Assembly (NCBI GenBank): GCA_048772705.1
Contig: JBLWGC010000217.1
Location: 1 to 64,000 of the forward strand
Source: Leidyana gryllorum EB-2025a
Taxonomy: Eukaryota; Apicomplexa
Length of the DNA stretch: 64,000 nucleotides
Reading direction: 5' to 3'
Under the pieces are notes generated by a model. That model did not search any database. It was not told the origin of the DNA and saw nothing but the letters and a program-made list of their open reading frames with translations. The position numbers and the translations under genes were made by a program. Shown in pieces: positions 49,454 through 58,491 of this stretch. Numbering within the stretch: position 1 is the first letter of the stretch; each line of letters begins with the position of its first letter.

Positions 49454-49643
49454 GAGGATGCTCGCCCCGTACCCGAGGAAGGCACAGGATTCCACGATCA
49501 ATACAAATGGAATTGGTTACTAAGTCCGAATTTGTATCAGAGATCCACTCACTTGATCACGCCGATACCATCTTTTCCAAGACACGGCTCTCGGCCGCCG
49601 ACATACGTCAATAGTGACTGATTCTTGATCTTCGGCCTGGATT

Positions 49644-49695
49644 GCCTTCTTAGGGGCAGAGCATTCGCAGGTCGCCGGTTCGATTCCGGCAGACG
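49644..49695 (+). pseudogene. tRNA-Thr with two internal deletions
   Basis: 52 nt; A-box bases and most of the anticodon arm are lost, T arm intact. Confidence 0.72.
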
Positions 49696-49701
49696 GTACG
49701 G

Positions 49702-49740
49702 CTAGCCACGAAGCCGCAAGTTTGGAACCTGCCAGTACCT
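49702..49740 (+). pseudogene. family O 3' half
   Basis: T arm and acceptor 3' strand of the Asn-related unit. Confidence 0.5.
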
Positions 49741-49875
49741 GAGGCACCCACAGAACAGCCCGTCTGATAGTTGTTGACGCAACAAGGCACTCGCCCCATC
49801 CCGAGACAATGTCCCTGACAGCTAAGACAGGATCTGAGTTGTTGACTCAACAGGCTACAACCCGACCATTCGCCC

Positions 49876-49948
49876 AGACGCTACTGGGACTCGAACCCAA
49901 AATCCCCGGTTCCGTAGACCGATGCCATATCCATTAGGCCATAGCGCC
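49876..49948 (-). tRNA. trnR-ACG: tRNA-Arg (ACG)
   Basis: 73 nt, loop CTACGGA, one T-stem change. Block J. Confidence 0.92.
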
Positions 49949-50070
49949 GACTAACGGAGCCGTCAAATGGAAGTGTGTAGCGATCCAGAGAGGACATGGG
50001 CAGCTACGCCCGATCGTGGGTTTGGACAGGCTTCACCTACATCTCCCATTCGAGACATCGGTGGACATAC

Positions 50071-50142
50071 TATCCAAGCCAGGATTCGGGCCTGGGTATG
50101 CACGGCCACAACTTGCTGTTGTAAGCACCAGACGACCCGGAC
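50071..50142 (-). pseudogene. tRNA-His (GTG), degenerate
   Basis: 72 nt; inverted relative of the 10.3 kb unit, same stem mismatches. Confidence 0.7.
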
Positions 50143-50277
50143 GATCTTCAAGTGAGGCTGGTATGTCGGCGTGATCAAGTGAGTGGATCTCTGATACAGA
50201 TTGGGACTTAGTAACCAATTCCATTTGTATTGATCGTGGAATCTTGGGCCTTCCTCGGGTACGGGGCGAGCTTCCTT

Positions 50278-50343
50278 GCCGCCCCAACTCCGTCAGTAGA
50301 CCGCAAGACTTTTGAAGGGAGATCCGCGGGTTTGGGCGGCGCG
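50278..50343 (+). pseudogene. Lys-like 66-nt unit lacking T-arm 3' side
   Basis: TTT form; B-box remnant GGTTTGG. Confidence 0.68.
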
Positions 50344-50411
50344 AGCAGTCCCAGTAAAGCTCGCGGAACCGTATGTGAAGCCACTGGCCGCAAAATGCCA
50401 AGTTCGACAGC

Positions 50412-50493
50412 GGCAACTTGCCCGAGTGGTTAAGGGGGTAGACTAGAAATCTACTGTGCCTGGCCCGCGCTGGTTCAAATCCAGCAGTTGTCG
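50412..50493 (+). tRNA. trnS-AGA: tRNA-Ser (AGA)
   Basis: 82 nt; one variable-arm change. Confidence 0.93.
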
Positions 50494-50557
50494 TGCGATG
50501 TGATCGGAGGGTCAAACACCAACTCACGCATGAAACTCAACCATGTGCCATCTTCTC

Positions 50558-50628
50558 TGCATCTGCCGGGAATCGAACCTGGGTCGTCTCGGTGGCAACC
50601 ACACAGTCTACCACTAAACCACAGATGC
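50558..50628 (-). tRNA. tRNA-Gly (GCC), weakened stem
   Basis: 71 nt; stem TGTGG/CGAGA mismatched, A box TTTAGTGG. Confidence 0.8.
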
Positions 50629-50768
50629 GTGACATCTCCATTCCTGAATACAAAGCGAAGGGTCTTGACTAGTCCAGGCCGTCCAACTTAGGCCGATACA
50701 TAAAAACCAGGCTCATCGGATACGTGGTTCCAGAGACACACGCCCCTTTCGCAGTCGGGAAGCTCCGT

Positions 50769-50838
50769 GCAGCCATCTAGTGGTCACGACGTCTGTTTAA
50801 CACCCAAAAGGTCCCGAGTTCCATCCTCGGTGGCTGTA
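50769..50838 (+). pseudogene. tRNA-Val (AAC), degenerate
   Basis: 70 nt; GGT lost from the A box and the 3' anticodon stem altered (CCCAAA). Confidence 0.7.
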
Positions 50839-50879
50839 ACACGCATCGTTCAGGTGAGCAAGAGCGGAAGACGATCTAT

Positions 50880-50951
50880 CTCCGAGGCCGGGAATCGAAC
50901 CCGGGTCTTCCGCGTGACAGGCGCAAATACTAACCGCTATACTATCTCGAG
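50880..50951 (-). tRNA. tRNA-Asp (GTC), weakened
   Basis: 72 nt; acceptor TCGAGA/TCTCGG partly unpaired, one anticodon-stem change. Confidence 0.8.
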
Positions 50952-50987
50952 AATCAAAGGAAAGAATCCTAAGCGAAATCAACTGTG

Positions 50988-51035
50988 CCCCGAGACCGGG
51001 GAACGAACCCTGGTCTTCCGCGTGACAGGCGGACA
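50988..51035 (-). pseudogene. tRNA-Asp (GTC) 3' half
   Basis: T arm and anticodon loop present, D arm replaced by spacer. Confidence 0.72.
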
Positions 51036-51119
51036 TACACGCCGGCCTCCAATCCCAGAAGTCTTTCTATTTTGACTCACGATCAGAAAACGTGTAAAGC
51101 GGCGAGCCAAGAGCACTCC

Positions 51120-51180
51120 GGCAAGATGGCCGAGTGGTCTAAGGCGCTGTGTTAAGGCCGCAGTCCAAAGGGCGAGGATC
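51120..51180 (+). pseudogene. tRNA-Leu (AAG), 3' truncated
   Basis: Loop TTAAGGC; break as in block G. Confidence 0.72.
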
Positions 51181-51218
51181 TGGGGTTGAGCCTTTCGAAC
51201 CCCGGGGCAGTTGGACGG

Positions 51219-51264
51219 CCGGGGGTAGCTCAGTTGGTAGAGCATCTGACTGTTGTGCTGGCAT
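51219..51264 (+). pseudogene. tRNA-Tyr 5' half with GTT loop
   Basis: Acceptor, D arm, CTGTTG loop and intron; 3' half missing. Confidence 0.75.
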
Positions 51265-51358
51265 GTAGAGGGGTCATCGGCAAACTACTACTCAACCTGA
51301 TGGACAGCGTTGATAGGCCAACTAGACTACTCCCGCGAGGGTTCCATCTATGTAGTTC

Positions 51359-51430
51359 GGATGGGCTGGGAATCGATCCCAGAACCTTTCGTATACTAAG
51401 CCACCGTTTCATCATCTGAGCTAGCCTCCT
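51359..51430 (-). pseudogene. tRNA-like unit, family P (Ala-related)
   Basis: 72 nt with an intact T arm and D arm TAGCTCAGATGATG. Confidence 0.6.
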
Positions 51431-51435
51431 TCTAT

Positions 51436-51535
51436 GACTACCTCATGGCATTGAGTGGTACTTCACATAGTGATACGAGTCTCTCGACTACCTCATGGCA
51501 TTGAGTGATACTTCACCTAGTGATACGAGTCTCTC
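51436..51535. repeat. 50-bp tandem duplication
   Basis: GACTACCTCATGGCATTGAG and the following 30 bp occur twice with two substitutions, in the flank between family P and Pro. Confidence 0.9.
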
Positions 51536-51569
51536 GACTGTACCCAGCGGGTTGAACCACCGACCAGTC

Positions 51570-51640
51570 GGCTGTTTGGTCTAGTGGTATGATCCTTCCT
51601 CAGGGTGGAGGCAGTCCTGGTTCGATTCCCAGAACAGCCC
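51570..51640 (+). tRNA. tRNA-Pro (AGG), weakened
   Basis: 71 nt; loop TCAGGGT has C33, stem GGAGG, T stem one base short. Confidence 0.78.
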
Positions 51641-51781
51641 TCTTGGTCGTGGGTTGACCCGACGGGACAAGTTGCCCTCAGAAACAACACAACCACCTCG
51701 TTAGCCCACTTGGGTAGGGCAGTCAGGGTAACTACCATCTCAAGAATCGCATTTCGGCTACCTCTTCCATGTTGCAGACTG

Positions 51782-51853
51782 AGCATTGTAGCTCAGTGGA
51801 AGAGTGTTGGGCTCATAACCCAAAGGTCCGTCGATCGAAACGACGCACTGCTA
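51782..51853 (+). tRNA. trniM-CAT: tRNA-iMet (CAT), initiator
   Basis: 72 nt; acceptor AGCATTG has one T-G pair. Confidence 0.92.
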
Positions 51854-51902
51854 AGTGTGCGCAGAAGCGAAACAGTTATAGAATAGATTTTCTCGTGAGC
51901 AA

Positions 51903-51974
51903 AGCCTTCTGCCGGAATCGAACCGGCGACCTTTCGCTTACTAAGCGAATGCTCTGCCCCTAAGCTAAGAAGGC
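51903..51974 (-). tRNA. trnT-AGT: tRNA-Thr (AGT)
   Basis: 72 nt, intact; convergent with iMet. Confidence 0.94.
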
Positions 51975-52102
51975 AATATCAGCTGGTAATCACGCATCAG
52001 TCACTATTGACGGAAGTTACTGGAGCACATTGTTCCACCAGTCAATCCTTCCACTGCTCCACCCAAGGGCAAATAGGGTGTAACTAAGTTTAGAGCTTCC
52101 TT

Positions 52103-52175
52103 GCCGCCCTAGCTCAGTCGGTAGAGCGCAAGACTTTTAATCTTGCAGTCGCGGATTCGAGCCCCGCGGACGGTG
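52103..52175 (+). tRNA. trnK-TTT: tRNA-Lys (TTT)
   Basis: 73 nt; B box GGATTCGAG, acceptor GGACGGT. Confidence 0.9.
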
Positions 52176-52235
52176 CAAATCAATGTCTCTGGGAGTAGGA
52201 ATGGAACCGTTGCCTACAAGCACACTCAGCTGGAT

Positions 52236-52308
52236 TTCCACTGCCGGGACTTGAACCCGGATCGTGCGGGTGAGAGCCGCATATCCTAGCCACTTAGACT
52301 ACAGTGGA
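52236..52308 (-). tRNA. trnE-CTC: tRNA-Glu (CTC)
   Basis: 73 nt, intact; paired with Lys as at 40.3 kb. Confidence 0.94.
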
Positions 52309-52440
52309 CAACTCCCTCAGCTGCAGCTTTAGCCGAGAGCCGTACCCTCGTGACAAGACGTGGTCTACAACAAAGGGGTTGCAGAATCCTGCGGTAGAAA
52401 GCGGAGGGTCTCTTTACTGACCTCTGAAACATTGTCGCTG

Positions 52441-52513
52441 GGTCTTGTAGCTCGGTCGGCAGAGCGTGTGGCTGTTAACCACAAACCCGCCGGTTCGAAA
52501 CCTGCCAGGACCG
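52441..52513 (+). tRNA. trnN-GTT: tRNA-Asn (GTT)
   Basis: 73 nt; A box GCTCGGTCGG, variable region CCGCC. Block E. Confidence 0.91.
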
Positions 52514-52631
52514 GTTTTAGAGGCACCCTAGACACTGACTGCGCTGCTCTCCCAATGGCACTTGTGGTCTGCGACCCTTCAAAGATGTAAGGTTGGGTTT
52601 GGCTCCCGCCACGTACAGCCGTAGCGTACTT

Positions 52632-52704
52632 TGGACGACCTGGGCATCGATCCCAGTACCTCTCGCATGCTAAGCGAGCGCTCTACCATTTGAGCTAGTC
52701 GCCC
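52632..52704 (-). tRNA. trnA-AGC: tRNA-Ala (AGC)
   Basis: 73 nt, intact; its block E twin has a 3-nt T-loop insertion. Confidence 0.94.
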
Positions 52705-52941
52705 ATTGAGCAAACCCCAGTACATCCAGTTCTTTTTTACATGGTATGACCAGTCTCTCCACTTTGCACAAACGAAGCCACGCAGGAAACGGCTGGAGGG
52801 ACCCGAATACTCAACCTTCGCCTTAGGAGGGCAACGCGCTATGCATTGCGGCACAACCGCATTCGCAACCCATCCACCGAGCTGCCCCAAGGTGTCTCCT
52901 CTTACACCTAACTAGTATCGAGATGACCGAAGCTTGTCTAT

Positions 52942-53014
52942 GGTGCGGTGGCCTAATGGATAGGGCATCGGTCTTCGGAACCGGGAGTTGTGGGTTCGAG
53001 TCCCATCCGCATCA
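52942..53014 (+). tRNA. trnR-TCG: tRNA-Arg (TCG)
   Basis: 73 nt, loop CTTCGGA, acceptor GGTGCGG/CCGCATC. Confidence 0.93.
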
Positions 53015-53135
53015 TAGCCTCTCACGCGAAAGACGTTCCGCAAGCTTGCTAGCTGTATGGGGAGCCACTGCCGCGCATGTCGAGTTGGAGTGCTCGTGAT
53101 ATGATTTTCCTTCCCTTGGAGAGTGCCTCTGAAAC

Positions 53136-53205
53136 CGGTCCTGGCAGGTTTCGAACCTGCGACTTTGTGGTTAACAGCCACACGCTCTCCTGAGCTACTT
53201 AGACC
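53136..53205 (-). tRNA. tRNA-Asn (GTT), D arm damaged
   Basis: 70 nt; D loop shortened and acceptor GGTCTAA; the 63.24 kb twin is intact. Confidence 0.8.
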
Positions 53206-53225
53206 CAGCTACAATGTTTCAGAGT

Positions 53226-53255
53226 GGCACGCTCTGCCGACTGAGCTACAAGACC
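53226..53255 (-). pseudogene. tRNA-Asn 5' partial duplicate
   Basis: Intact D arm and 5' acceptor of Asn repeated about 50 bp from the damaged gene, with the same AGCTACAATGTTTCAGAG flank. Confidence 0.8.
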
Positions 53256-53373
53256 CAGCTACAATGTTTCAGAGGTTAGTATAGAGATCCTCCCTTATTC
53301 TAGCGCAGGATTCTGCAATCACGTCTTGTCAAGAGGGTACGGCTCTCGGCTAAAGCTGCAGCTGAGGGAGTTG

Positions 53374-53446
53374 TCCACTGTAGTCTAAGTGGCTAGGATA
53401 TGTGGCTTTCACCCGCACGATCCGGGTTCAAGTCCCGGCAGTGGAA
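53374..53446 (+). tRNA. trnE-TTC: tRNA-Glu (TTC)
   Basis: 73 nt; anticodon stem TGTGG/CCGCA has one T-G pair. Confidence 0.92.
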
Positions 53447-53556
53447 ATCCAGCTGAGTGTGCTTGCAGGCAACAGGCCAGTACCTGAGGCACCCACAGGG
53501 GGCCAGACCAGCTGAGACAAAATCTGAGTTGCAGCAGTTGTGAGGGGCTGGAACTG

Positions 53557-53628
53557 CTCTGAGACCGGGAATCGAACCCGGGTCTTCCGAGTGACAGGCG
53601 GAAATACTAACCACTATACTATCTCAAA
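53557..53628 (-). tRNA. trnD-GTC: tRNA-Asp (GTC), TTTGAGA acceptor type
   Basis: 72 nt; acceptor end TCTCAGA; one anticodon-stem change. Confidence 0.88.
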
Positions 53629-53722
53629 TGCTCTGAATACGCCGGCCTCCAACCCCAAAAGTTCTTCCATTATGAGATTCCAAGCACAGAAAACGCGTGG
53701 AGCGATGAACCAACAACACTGT

Positions 53723-53784
53723 GGCAAGATGGCCGAGATGTCTGAGGCGCTGTGCTCAGACCGCAGTCCGAAAGGGCGAGGATC
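53723..53784 (+). pseudogene. tRNA-Leu (CAG), 3' truncated
   Basis: A box GAGATGTCTGAGG; block G. Confidence 0.72.
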
Positions 53785-53823
53785 TCGGGTTGAGCCTTTC
53801 GGACCCCCGGAGCAGTTGGACGG

Positions 53824-53903
53824 CCGGGGGTTGCTCAGTTGGTAGAGCATCTGACTGTAGTGCTGGCATCAGATAGTCGGCGGTTCGATTCCGTCCCACC
53901 GGA
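53824..53903 (+). tRNA. trnY-GTA: tRNA-Tyr (GTA), with intron
   Basis: 80 nt; U9 variant GTTGCTCAG as at 21.3 kb. Confidence 0.92.
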
Positions 53904-53986
53904 AGTAGAGTGGTGATTGGCAAAGTACTAGACAGCGTTGATAGGCCAACCAGACTACTCTGGCGAGGGTTCCATCTATGTAGTTC

Positions 53987-54057
53987 GGATGGGCTGAGAA
54001 TCGATCCCGGAACCTTTCGTATACCAAGCACCGTTTCATCATCTGGGCTAGCCTCCC
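53987..54057 (-). pseudogene. tRNA-like unit, family P (Ala-related)
   Basis: 71 nt, same one-base deletion as the 21.4 kb copy. Confidence 0.58.
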
Positions 54058-54145
54058 GCTGTGCAGACCGCATCGCATTTCTTGATTCTCGACATAGTAT
54101 GACCACTCTCTCGACTGCACCCAACGGATTGCACCACCGACAGGC

Positions 54146-54217
54146 GGCTGTTTGGTCTAGTGGTATGATTCTTCCTTTGGGTGGAAGAAGTCCTGGGTTC
54201 GATTCCCAGAACAGCCC
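54146..54217 (+). tRNA. trnP-TGG: tRNA-Pro (TGG)
   Basis: 72 nt; the block G twin at 21.6 kb has CGG, a single-base anticodon switch inside a duplicated block. Confidence 0.93.
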
Positions 54218-54350
54218 TCTTGGTTGTCGGTTGACCCGATGGGATAAGCAGTTTTAGAAGTAACACAGCCACCTCGTTACCACTTCGGCACTCAAGGCAA
54301 TTAACATCTCAAAAATCGCATTTCGGCTCCCTCTTCCATGGTGCAGACTG

Positions 54351-54422
54351 AGCAGTGTAGCTCAGTGGAAGAGTGTTGGGCTCATAACCCAAAGGTCCGT
54401 CGATCGAAACGACGCACTGCTA
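54351..54422 (+). tRNA. trniM-CAT: tRNA-iMet (CAT), initiator
   Basis: 72 nt, intact. Confidence 0.94.
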
Positions 54423-54461
54423 AGTGTGCGCAGGAGGGAAACAGTTACAGAATTGACTGGG

Positions 54462-54525
54462 TCCCTTCTGCCGGAATCGAGCCGGCGCTTACGAAGCGAA
54501 CGCTCTGCCCCTAAGCTTAGAAGGC
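54462..54525 (-). pseudogene. tRNA-Thr (CGT), internal deletion
   Basis: 64 nt; 8 nt lost between T and anticodon arms. Confidence 0.78.
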
Positions 54526-54601
54526 AATGTAAGTCGGAGATAACGAAGCGATGGCTACTGACGGAGATTAGTGGAGCACTTTGCTCGAGTACTTCAATGA
54601 C

Positions 54602-54674
54602 TTCCACTGCCGGGACTTGAACCCGGATCGTGCGGGTGAGAGCCGCATATCCTAGCCACTTAGACTACAGTGGA
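54602..54674 (-). tRNA. trnE-CTC: tRNA-Glu (CTC)
   Basis: 73 nt, intact. Confidence 0.94.
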
Positions 54675-54774
54675 CAACTCCCTCAGCCGCAGCTTTAGCC
54701 GAGAGCCGTAACCTGCCTGGCAAGACATGGTTAATCTGCGGTTCGGGTGATTCTAACTAACGGAGAAATTGAAG

Positions 54775-54847
54775 GGGAGTGTAGCGCAGTCGGTAGCGCG
54801 TAGGTCTCATAATCCTGAAGTCGAGAGTTCGATACTCTCCAGGACCG
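54775..54847 (+). pseudogene. Met/Asn chimera
   Basis: 73 nt. Elongator Met from position 1 through the T loop, then the Asn 3' acceptor AGGACCG. Met 5' acceptor GGGAGTG cannot pair with it. Confidence 0.85.
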
Positions 54848-54962
54848 GTTTCAGAGGCACACTAAACACTGACTGCGCTGCTCTCCCAATGGCACTTGTG
54901 GTCTGCGACTCTTCAAAGATGTAAGTTTGTTTGGATCCTGCGACGTGCAGCCGTATGTACTT

Positions 54963-55035
54963 TGGACGACCTGGGTATCGATCCCAGTACCTCTCGCATG
55001 CGAAGCGAGCGCACTACCATCTGAGCTAGCCGCCC
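54963..55035 (-). tRNA. trnA-CGC: tRNA-Ala (CGC)
   Basis: 73 nt; A box TGGTAGTGC change. Confidence 0.91.
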
Positions 55036-55122
55036 ATGCGCTCTACATGGAAGACCTATTGCATCTAGTGGCCTGCGAGGGTCGGAATCGAAACCGCCGA
55101 CAAACTCATCATGCTATCGTTT

Positions 55123-55192
55123 TGCATCTGTCTGAATCGCACACGGGTTATCTTGATGGCAGCGAGAGACTCTTCCACTAGACCACAGATGC
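55123..55192 (-). pseudogene. tRNA-Gly-like (GCC), degenerate
   Basis: 70 nt; T stem one base short; inverted block C. Confidence 0.73.
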
Positions 55193-55274
55193 AGAACACG
55201 ATCTTGTGAATCTTGTGCGTGGTGACAGCCATTCCTCTTAACTAATGATAGACCTAATGATGAACACGCATCAA

Positions 55275-55346
55275 AGCCTTCTGCCGGAATCGAACCGGCG
55301 ACTTCTCGGTGACGAAGCGAACGCTCTGCCCCTAAGCTAAGAAGGC
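55275..55346 (-). tRNA. tRNA-Thr (CGT), weakened
   Basis: 72 nt; 3' anticodon stem altered (TTCGTCACCGA). Confidence 0.83.
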
Positions 55347-55421
55347 AATGTAAGCCGGGTATAACGAAAAATCGCTATAGACGTAGATTAGTGGAGCACT
55401 TTGCTAGAGTAGTTCACTGAC

Positions 55422-55494
55422 TTCCGCTGCCGGAGTTTGAACCCGGATCGTGGGGGTGAAAGCCGCATATCCTAGCCACTTAGACTACAGTGGA
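55422..55494 (-). tRNA. tRNA-Glu (TTC)
   Basis: 73 nt; changes in acceptor, T and anticodon stems. Confidence 0.84.
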
Positions 55495-55601
55495 CGAGTG
55501 GTTGAGTTGGGGCTTCGGCCGAGAGCCGTACCGTCTTGGAAACGCTCCACCTCAGATCAAGAGGGTACGGCTCTCGGCTAAAGCTGCAGCTGAGGGAGTT
55601 G

Positions 55602-55674
55602 TCCACTGTAGTCTAAGTGGCTAGGATATGCGGCTTTCACCCGCACGATCCGGGTTCAAGTCCCGGCAGTGGAA
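55602..55674 (+). tRNA. trnE-TTC: tRNA-Glu (TTC)
   Basis: 73 nt, intact; block B, where the 34.66 kb copy has CTC. Confidence 0.94.
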
Positions 55675-55750
55675 GTCATTGGACCATTCGAGCAAAGTGC
55701 TCCGGTAACCTCCGTCAATAGTGACTGATTCGTGATCTTTGGCTTGCATT

Positions 55751-55822
55751 GCCTTCTTAGCTTAGGGGCAGAGCATTCGCTTAGTAAGCGAAAGGTCGCC
55801 GGTTCGATTCCGGCAGAAGGCT
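55751..55822 (+). tRNA. trnT-AGT: tRNA-Thr (AGT)
   Basis: 72 nt, intact. Confidence 0.94.
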
Positions 55823-55877
55823 CGACTGCATCGAATGGGCACCTGCAAGCTTATCGCAACTCCAATCATCGTAGCTG

Positions 55878-55950
55878 AGCCTCGTAGTTCAGCCATCAGA
55901 GTGTAAGTCTCTTAGCCACGAAGTCGCAGGTTTGGAACCTGCCAGTACCT
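55878..55950 (+). pseudogene. tRNA-like unit, family O (Asn-related)
   Basis: 73 nt; A box TAGTTCAG. Confidence 0.58.
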
Positions 55951-55965
55951 GACGCACCCACAGCG

Positions 55966-56036
55966 CTCTGTTTGGTCCAGTTATATATTCTTCCTTCGGG
56001 TGGAAGAAGTCCTGGGTTCGATTCCCAGAACAGCCA
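55966..56036 (+). tRNA. tRNA-Pro (CGG), altered A box
   Basis: 71 nt; A-box region CCAGTTATAT as in the TGG block B copies at 3.86 and 35.03 kb. Confidence 0.77.
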
Positions 56037-56183
56037 GTCTGGTTTTTGTAGGCTCAACACGCCAAGACAACATTTGAGTCGTAAGTGCATGGAATTTTCG
56101 CCAGATTAACTCCAGTTGGCCCATCAACCCTCTTTGCCAAAACCCATCAGGTTGAGTAGTAGTTTGCAAACCACCTCTCTACT

Positions 56184-56263
56184 TCCGGTGAGACGGAATC
56201 TAACCGCCGACTATCTGATGCCAGTACTACGGTCAGATGCTCTACCAACTGAGCTACCCCCGG
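56184..56263 (-). tRNA. tRNA-Tyr (GTA), weakened
   Basis: 80 nt; loop has C33, intron TACTGGC, T loop TTAGATT. Confidence 0.82.
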
Positions 56264-56448
56264 CCGTCCAACTGCTGCGGGGTTCGACAGGCTCCACCTC
56301 AGATCCTCAACGGCGGCACTCTCAATCTCAGAAGTACCGCACGGATTCCAAGGTGCCAGACTCGAGTTCCGGTGAGATTGGACGACCCACTCGAGCGACC
56401 TGGGAGAGCTGTGGCATCCAGTGGCTGACCGACTGCCCATACAACGGC

Positions 56449-56527
56449 TGACAAGAGTAGATTCGAACTTACGCCCTTTCGGACTGCGGCCTTAGCACAG
56501 CGCCTTGGACCACTCGACCATCTCGCC
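56449..56527 (-). tRNA. tRNA-Leu (AAG), weakened
   Basis: 79 nt; loop GCTAAGG-type, T stem one base short, acceptor GGCGAGA. Confidence 0.78.
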
Positions 56528-56634
56528 GGAGTGTTTTTGCCTTGCCCTCTGAACATTTTTCATCCGTGGGATCTCGAGAATGGAAAGACTGTCGTGTTGA
56601 AGGCCGGAATTGGAGGCCGGCGCGTTGAGGAGCG

Positions 56635-56679
56635 TCCGAGATGGTAAAGTGGTTAGTAAGGGTTCGACGCCCTGTCTCG
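56635..56679 (+). pseudogene. tRNA-Asp, anticodon arm deleted
   Basis: 45 nt; D arm joined to a T-arm remnant. Confidence 0.7.
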
Positions 56680-56711
56680 CTTTGGGTGGCGCTCACTTCA
56701 CATATTCGAGC

Positions 56712-56784
56712 TACAGCCACCGAGGATCGAACTCGGGACCTTCTGCGTGTTAAGCAGACGTCGTGACCACTAGACCATGGCTGC
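56712..56784 (-). tRNA. trnV-AAC: tRNA-Val (AAC)
   Basis: 73 nt, intact. Confidence 0.94.
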
Positions 56785-56847
56785 ACGGAAGGTCCCGCAG
56801 ATCAAGAGGAGTGGTGAGGTTTCACAAAGCAGTGAGAATTAGTTGTG

Positions 56848-56919
56848 AGGTCGCGCCGGGAATCGAACCCAGATCGGGAGATTCAGAGTCCCCAGTGCTA
56901 ACCACTACACCACGCAACC
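56848..56919 (-). tRNA. trnQ-CTG: tRNA-Gln (CTG)
   Basis: 72 nt; one change in each of T and anticodon stems. Confidence 0.9.
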
Positions 56920-57022
56920 CATTCACTCCTTCACAAAAAGAGTTGGTAGAGCCTCCGGACTAGCCCTCAACCGGACACATGCAACACGCGCATCTCTACT
57001 AACCTCTGAGATATTGGAACTG

Positions 57023-57094
57023 GCTCTTGTACTTTAGTCGGCAGAACGTGTGGTTGTAAAATACAAACTCGGAGATCCGGTCTCTGAGGCAACC
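57023..57094 (+). pseudogene. tRNA-like unit, family N (Asn-related)
   Basis: 72 nt; stem TGTGG/ATACA, loop TTGTAAA; T arm unpaired. Confidence 0.56.
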
Positions 57095-57195
57095 TTCACA
57101 CATACTGCGGTGCCCAAGTCTATCCAAGGGCTACAGGCACCATTAAAGCTCTCAACTCTGTAGTCAAATAGCGCCAGTTGCAGCACTACAAAGTT

Positions 57196-57268
57196 TGGAC
57201 GACCTGGACATTGATTCCAGTACCTCTCGCACGCTAAGCGAGCGCTTCACCATTTGAGCTAGTCCCCC
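57196..57268 (-). tRNA. tRNA-Ala (AGC), weakened
   Basis: 73 nt; loop TTAGCGT, acceptor GGGGGAC, T arm changes. Confidence 0.82.
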
Positions 57269-57357
57269 GCTGTGCAGACCCCGTCGCATTTTGTTGATTC
57301 TCAACATAGTATGACCACTCTCGCGACTGTGCTCACCGGGTTGCACGACCGACAGGC

Positions 57358-57429
57358 GGCTGTTTGGTCTAGTGGTATGATCCTTCCTTAGGGTGGAAGG
57401 AGTCCTGGGTTCAATTCCCAGAACAGCCC
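57358..57429 (+). tRNA. trnP-AGG: tRNA-Pro (AGG)
   Basis: 72 nt; T loop TTCAATT. Confidence 0.92.
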
Positions 57430-57562
57430 TCTTGGTTGTCGGTTGACCCGATGGGATAAGCAGTTTTAGAAGTAACACAGCCACCTCGTTGCCACTTCGG
57501 CACTCAAGGCAATTAACATCTCAAGAATCGCATTCCGGCTCCTTCTTCCATCTTGCAGACTA

Positions 57563-57634
57563 AGCAGTGTAGCTCAGTGGAAGAGTGTTGGGCTCATAAC
57601 CCAAAGGTCCGTCGATGGAAACGACGCACTGCTA
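57563..57634 (+). tRNA. trniM-CAT: tRNA-iMet (CAT), initiator
   Basis: 72 nt; T loop ATGGAAA. Confidence 0.92.
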
Positions 57635-57683
57635 AGTGTGCGCAGGAGGGAAACAGCTATAGGATTGATTGGGTCGTGACCAA

Positions 57684-57755
57684 AGCCTTCTGCCGGAATC
57701 GAACCGGCGACCTTTCGCTTACTAAGCGAATGCTCTACCCCTAAGCTAAGAAGGC
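57684..57755 (-). tRNA. trnT-AGT: tRNA-Thr (AGT)
   Basis: 72 nt; D loop one change. Confidence 0.93.
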
Positions 57756-57831
57756 AATGCAAGCCAAAGATCACGAGTCAGTCACTATTGACGGAGGTTA
57801 CTGGAGCACTTTGCTCGAATGGTCCAGTGAC

Positions 57832-57904
57832 TTCCACTGCCGGGACTTGAACCCGGATCGTGCGGGTGAAAGCCGCATATCCTAGCCACTTAGACTACAG
57901 TGGA
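57832..57904 (-). tRNA. trnE-TTC: tRNA-Glu (TTC)
   Basis: 73 nt, intact. Confidence 0.94.
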
Positions 57905-58079
57905 CGAGTGGTTGAGTTGGGGCTTCGGCCGAGAGCCGTACCGTCTTGGAAAATATGGATATGGAATGTCGGCGTGATCAAGTGAGTGGATCTCTGATAC
58001 AGATTCGGACTTAGTAACCAATTCCATTTGTATTGATCGTGGAATCTTGGGCCTCCCCAGGTACAGGGCGAGCTTCCTT

Positions 58080-58145
58080 GCCGCGCCAGCTCCGTCGGTA
58101 GAGCGCAAGACTTTCAATGGAGAGACGGCGGGTTCGGGCAGCGCG
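58080..58145 (+). pseudogene. Lys-like 66-nt unit, TTC loop
   Basis: Inverted relative of 11.6 kb; acceptor poorly paired. Confidence 0.62.
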
Positions 58146-58214
58146 AGCAGTCCGAGTCAAGCTTGCTGAACCGTATGTGAAGCCACTGTCTGCGGAATGC
58201 CGAGTTCGGCGATT

Positions 58215-58296
58215 GGCAACTTGCCCGAGTGGTTAAGGGGGTAGACTAGAAATCTACTGGGCCTGGCCCGCGCTGGTTCAAATCCAGCAGTTGTCG
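58215..58296 (+). tRNA. trnS-AGA: tRNA-Ser (AGA)
   Basis: 82 nt, intact. Confidence 0.94.
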
Positions 58297-58365
58297 TGCG
58301 ATGTGGTTGGAGAGGTAAACACCAACTGACACATGAATTTCTGGAAAAAACAACAATGTGTCCTC

Positions 58366-58436
58366 TGCATCTGCCGGGAATCGAACCCGGGTCGTCTCGA
58401 TGGCAACGAGACATTCTACCACTAGACCACAGATGC
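58366..58436 (-). tRNA. trnG-GCC: tRNA-Gly (GCC)
   Basis: 71 nt, intact. Confidence 0.94.
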
Positions 58437-58491
58437 GTGACACCTCCATTCCTGACCACCAAGTAATGAGTCTGGAGCGGGGGATGGTTTT

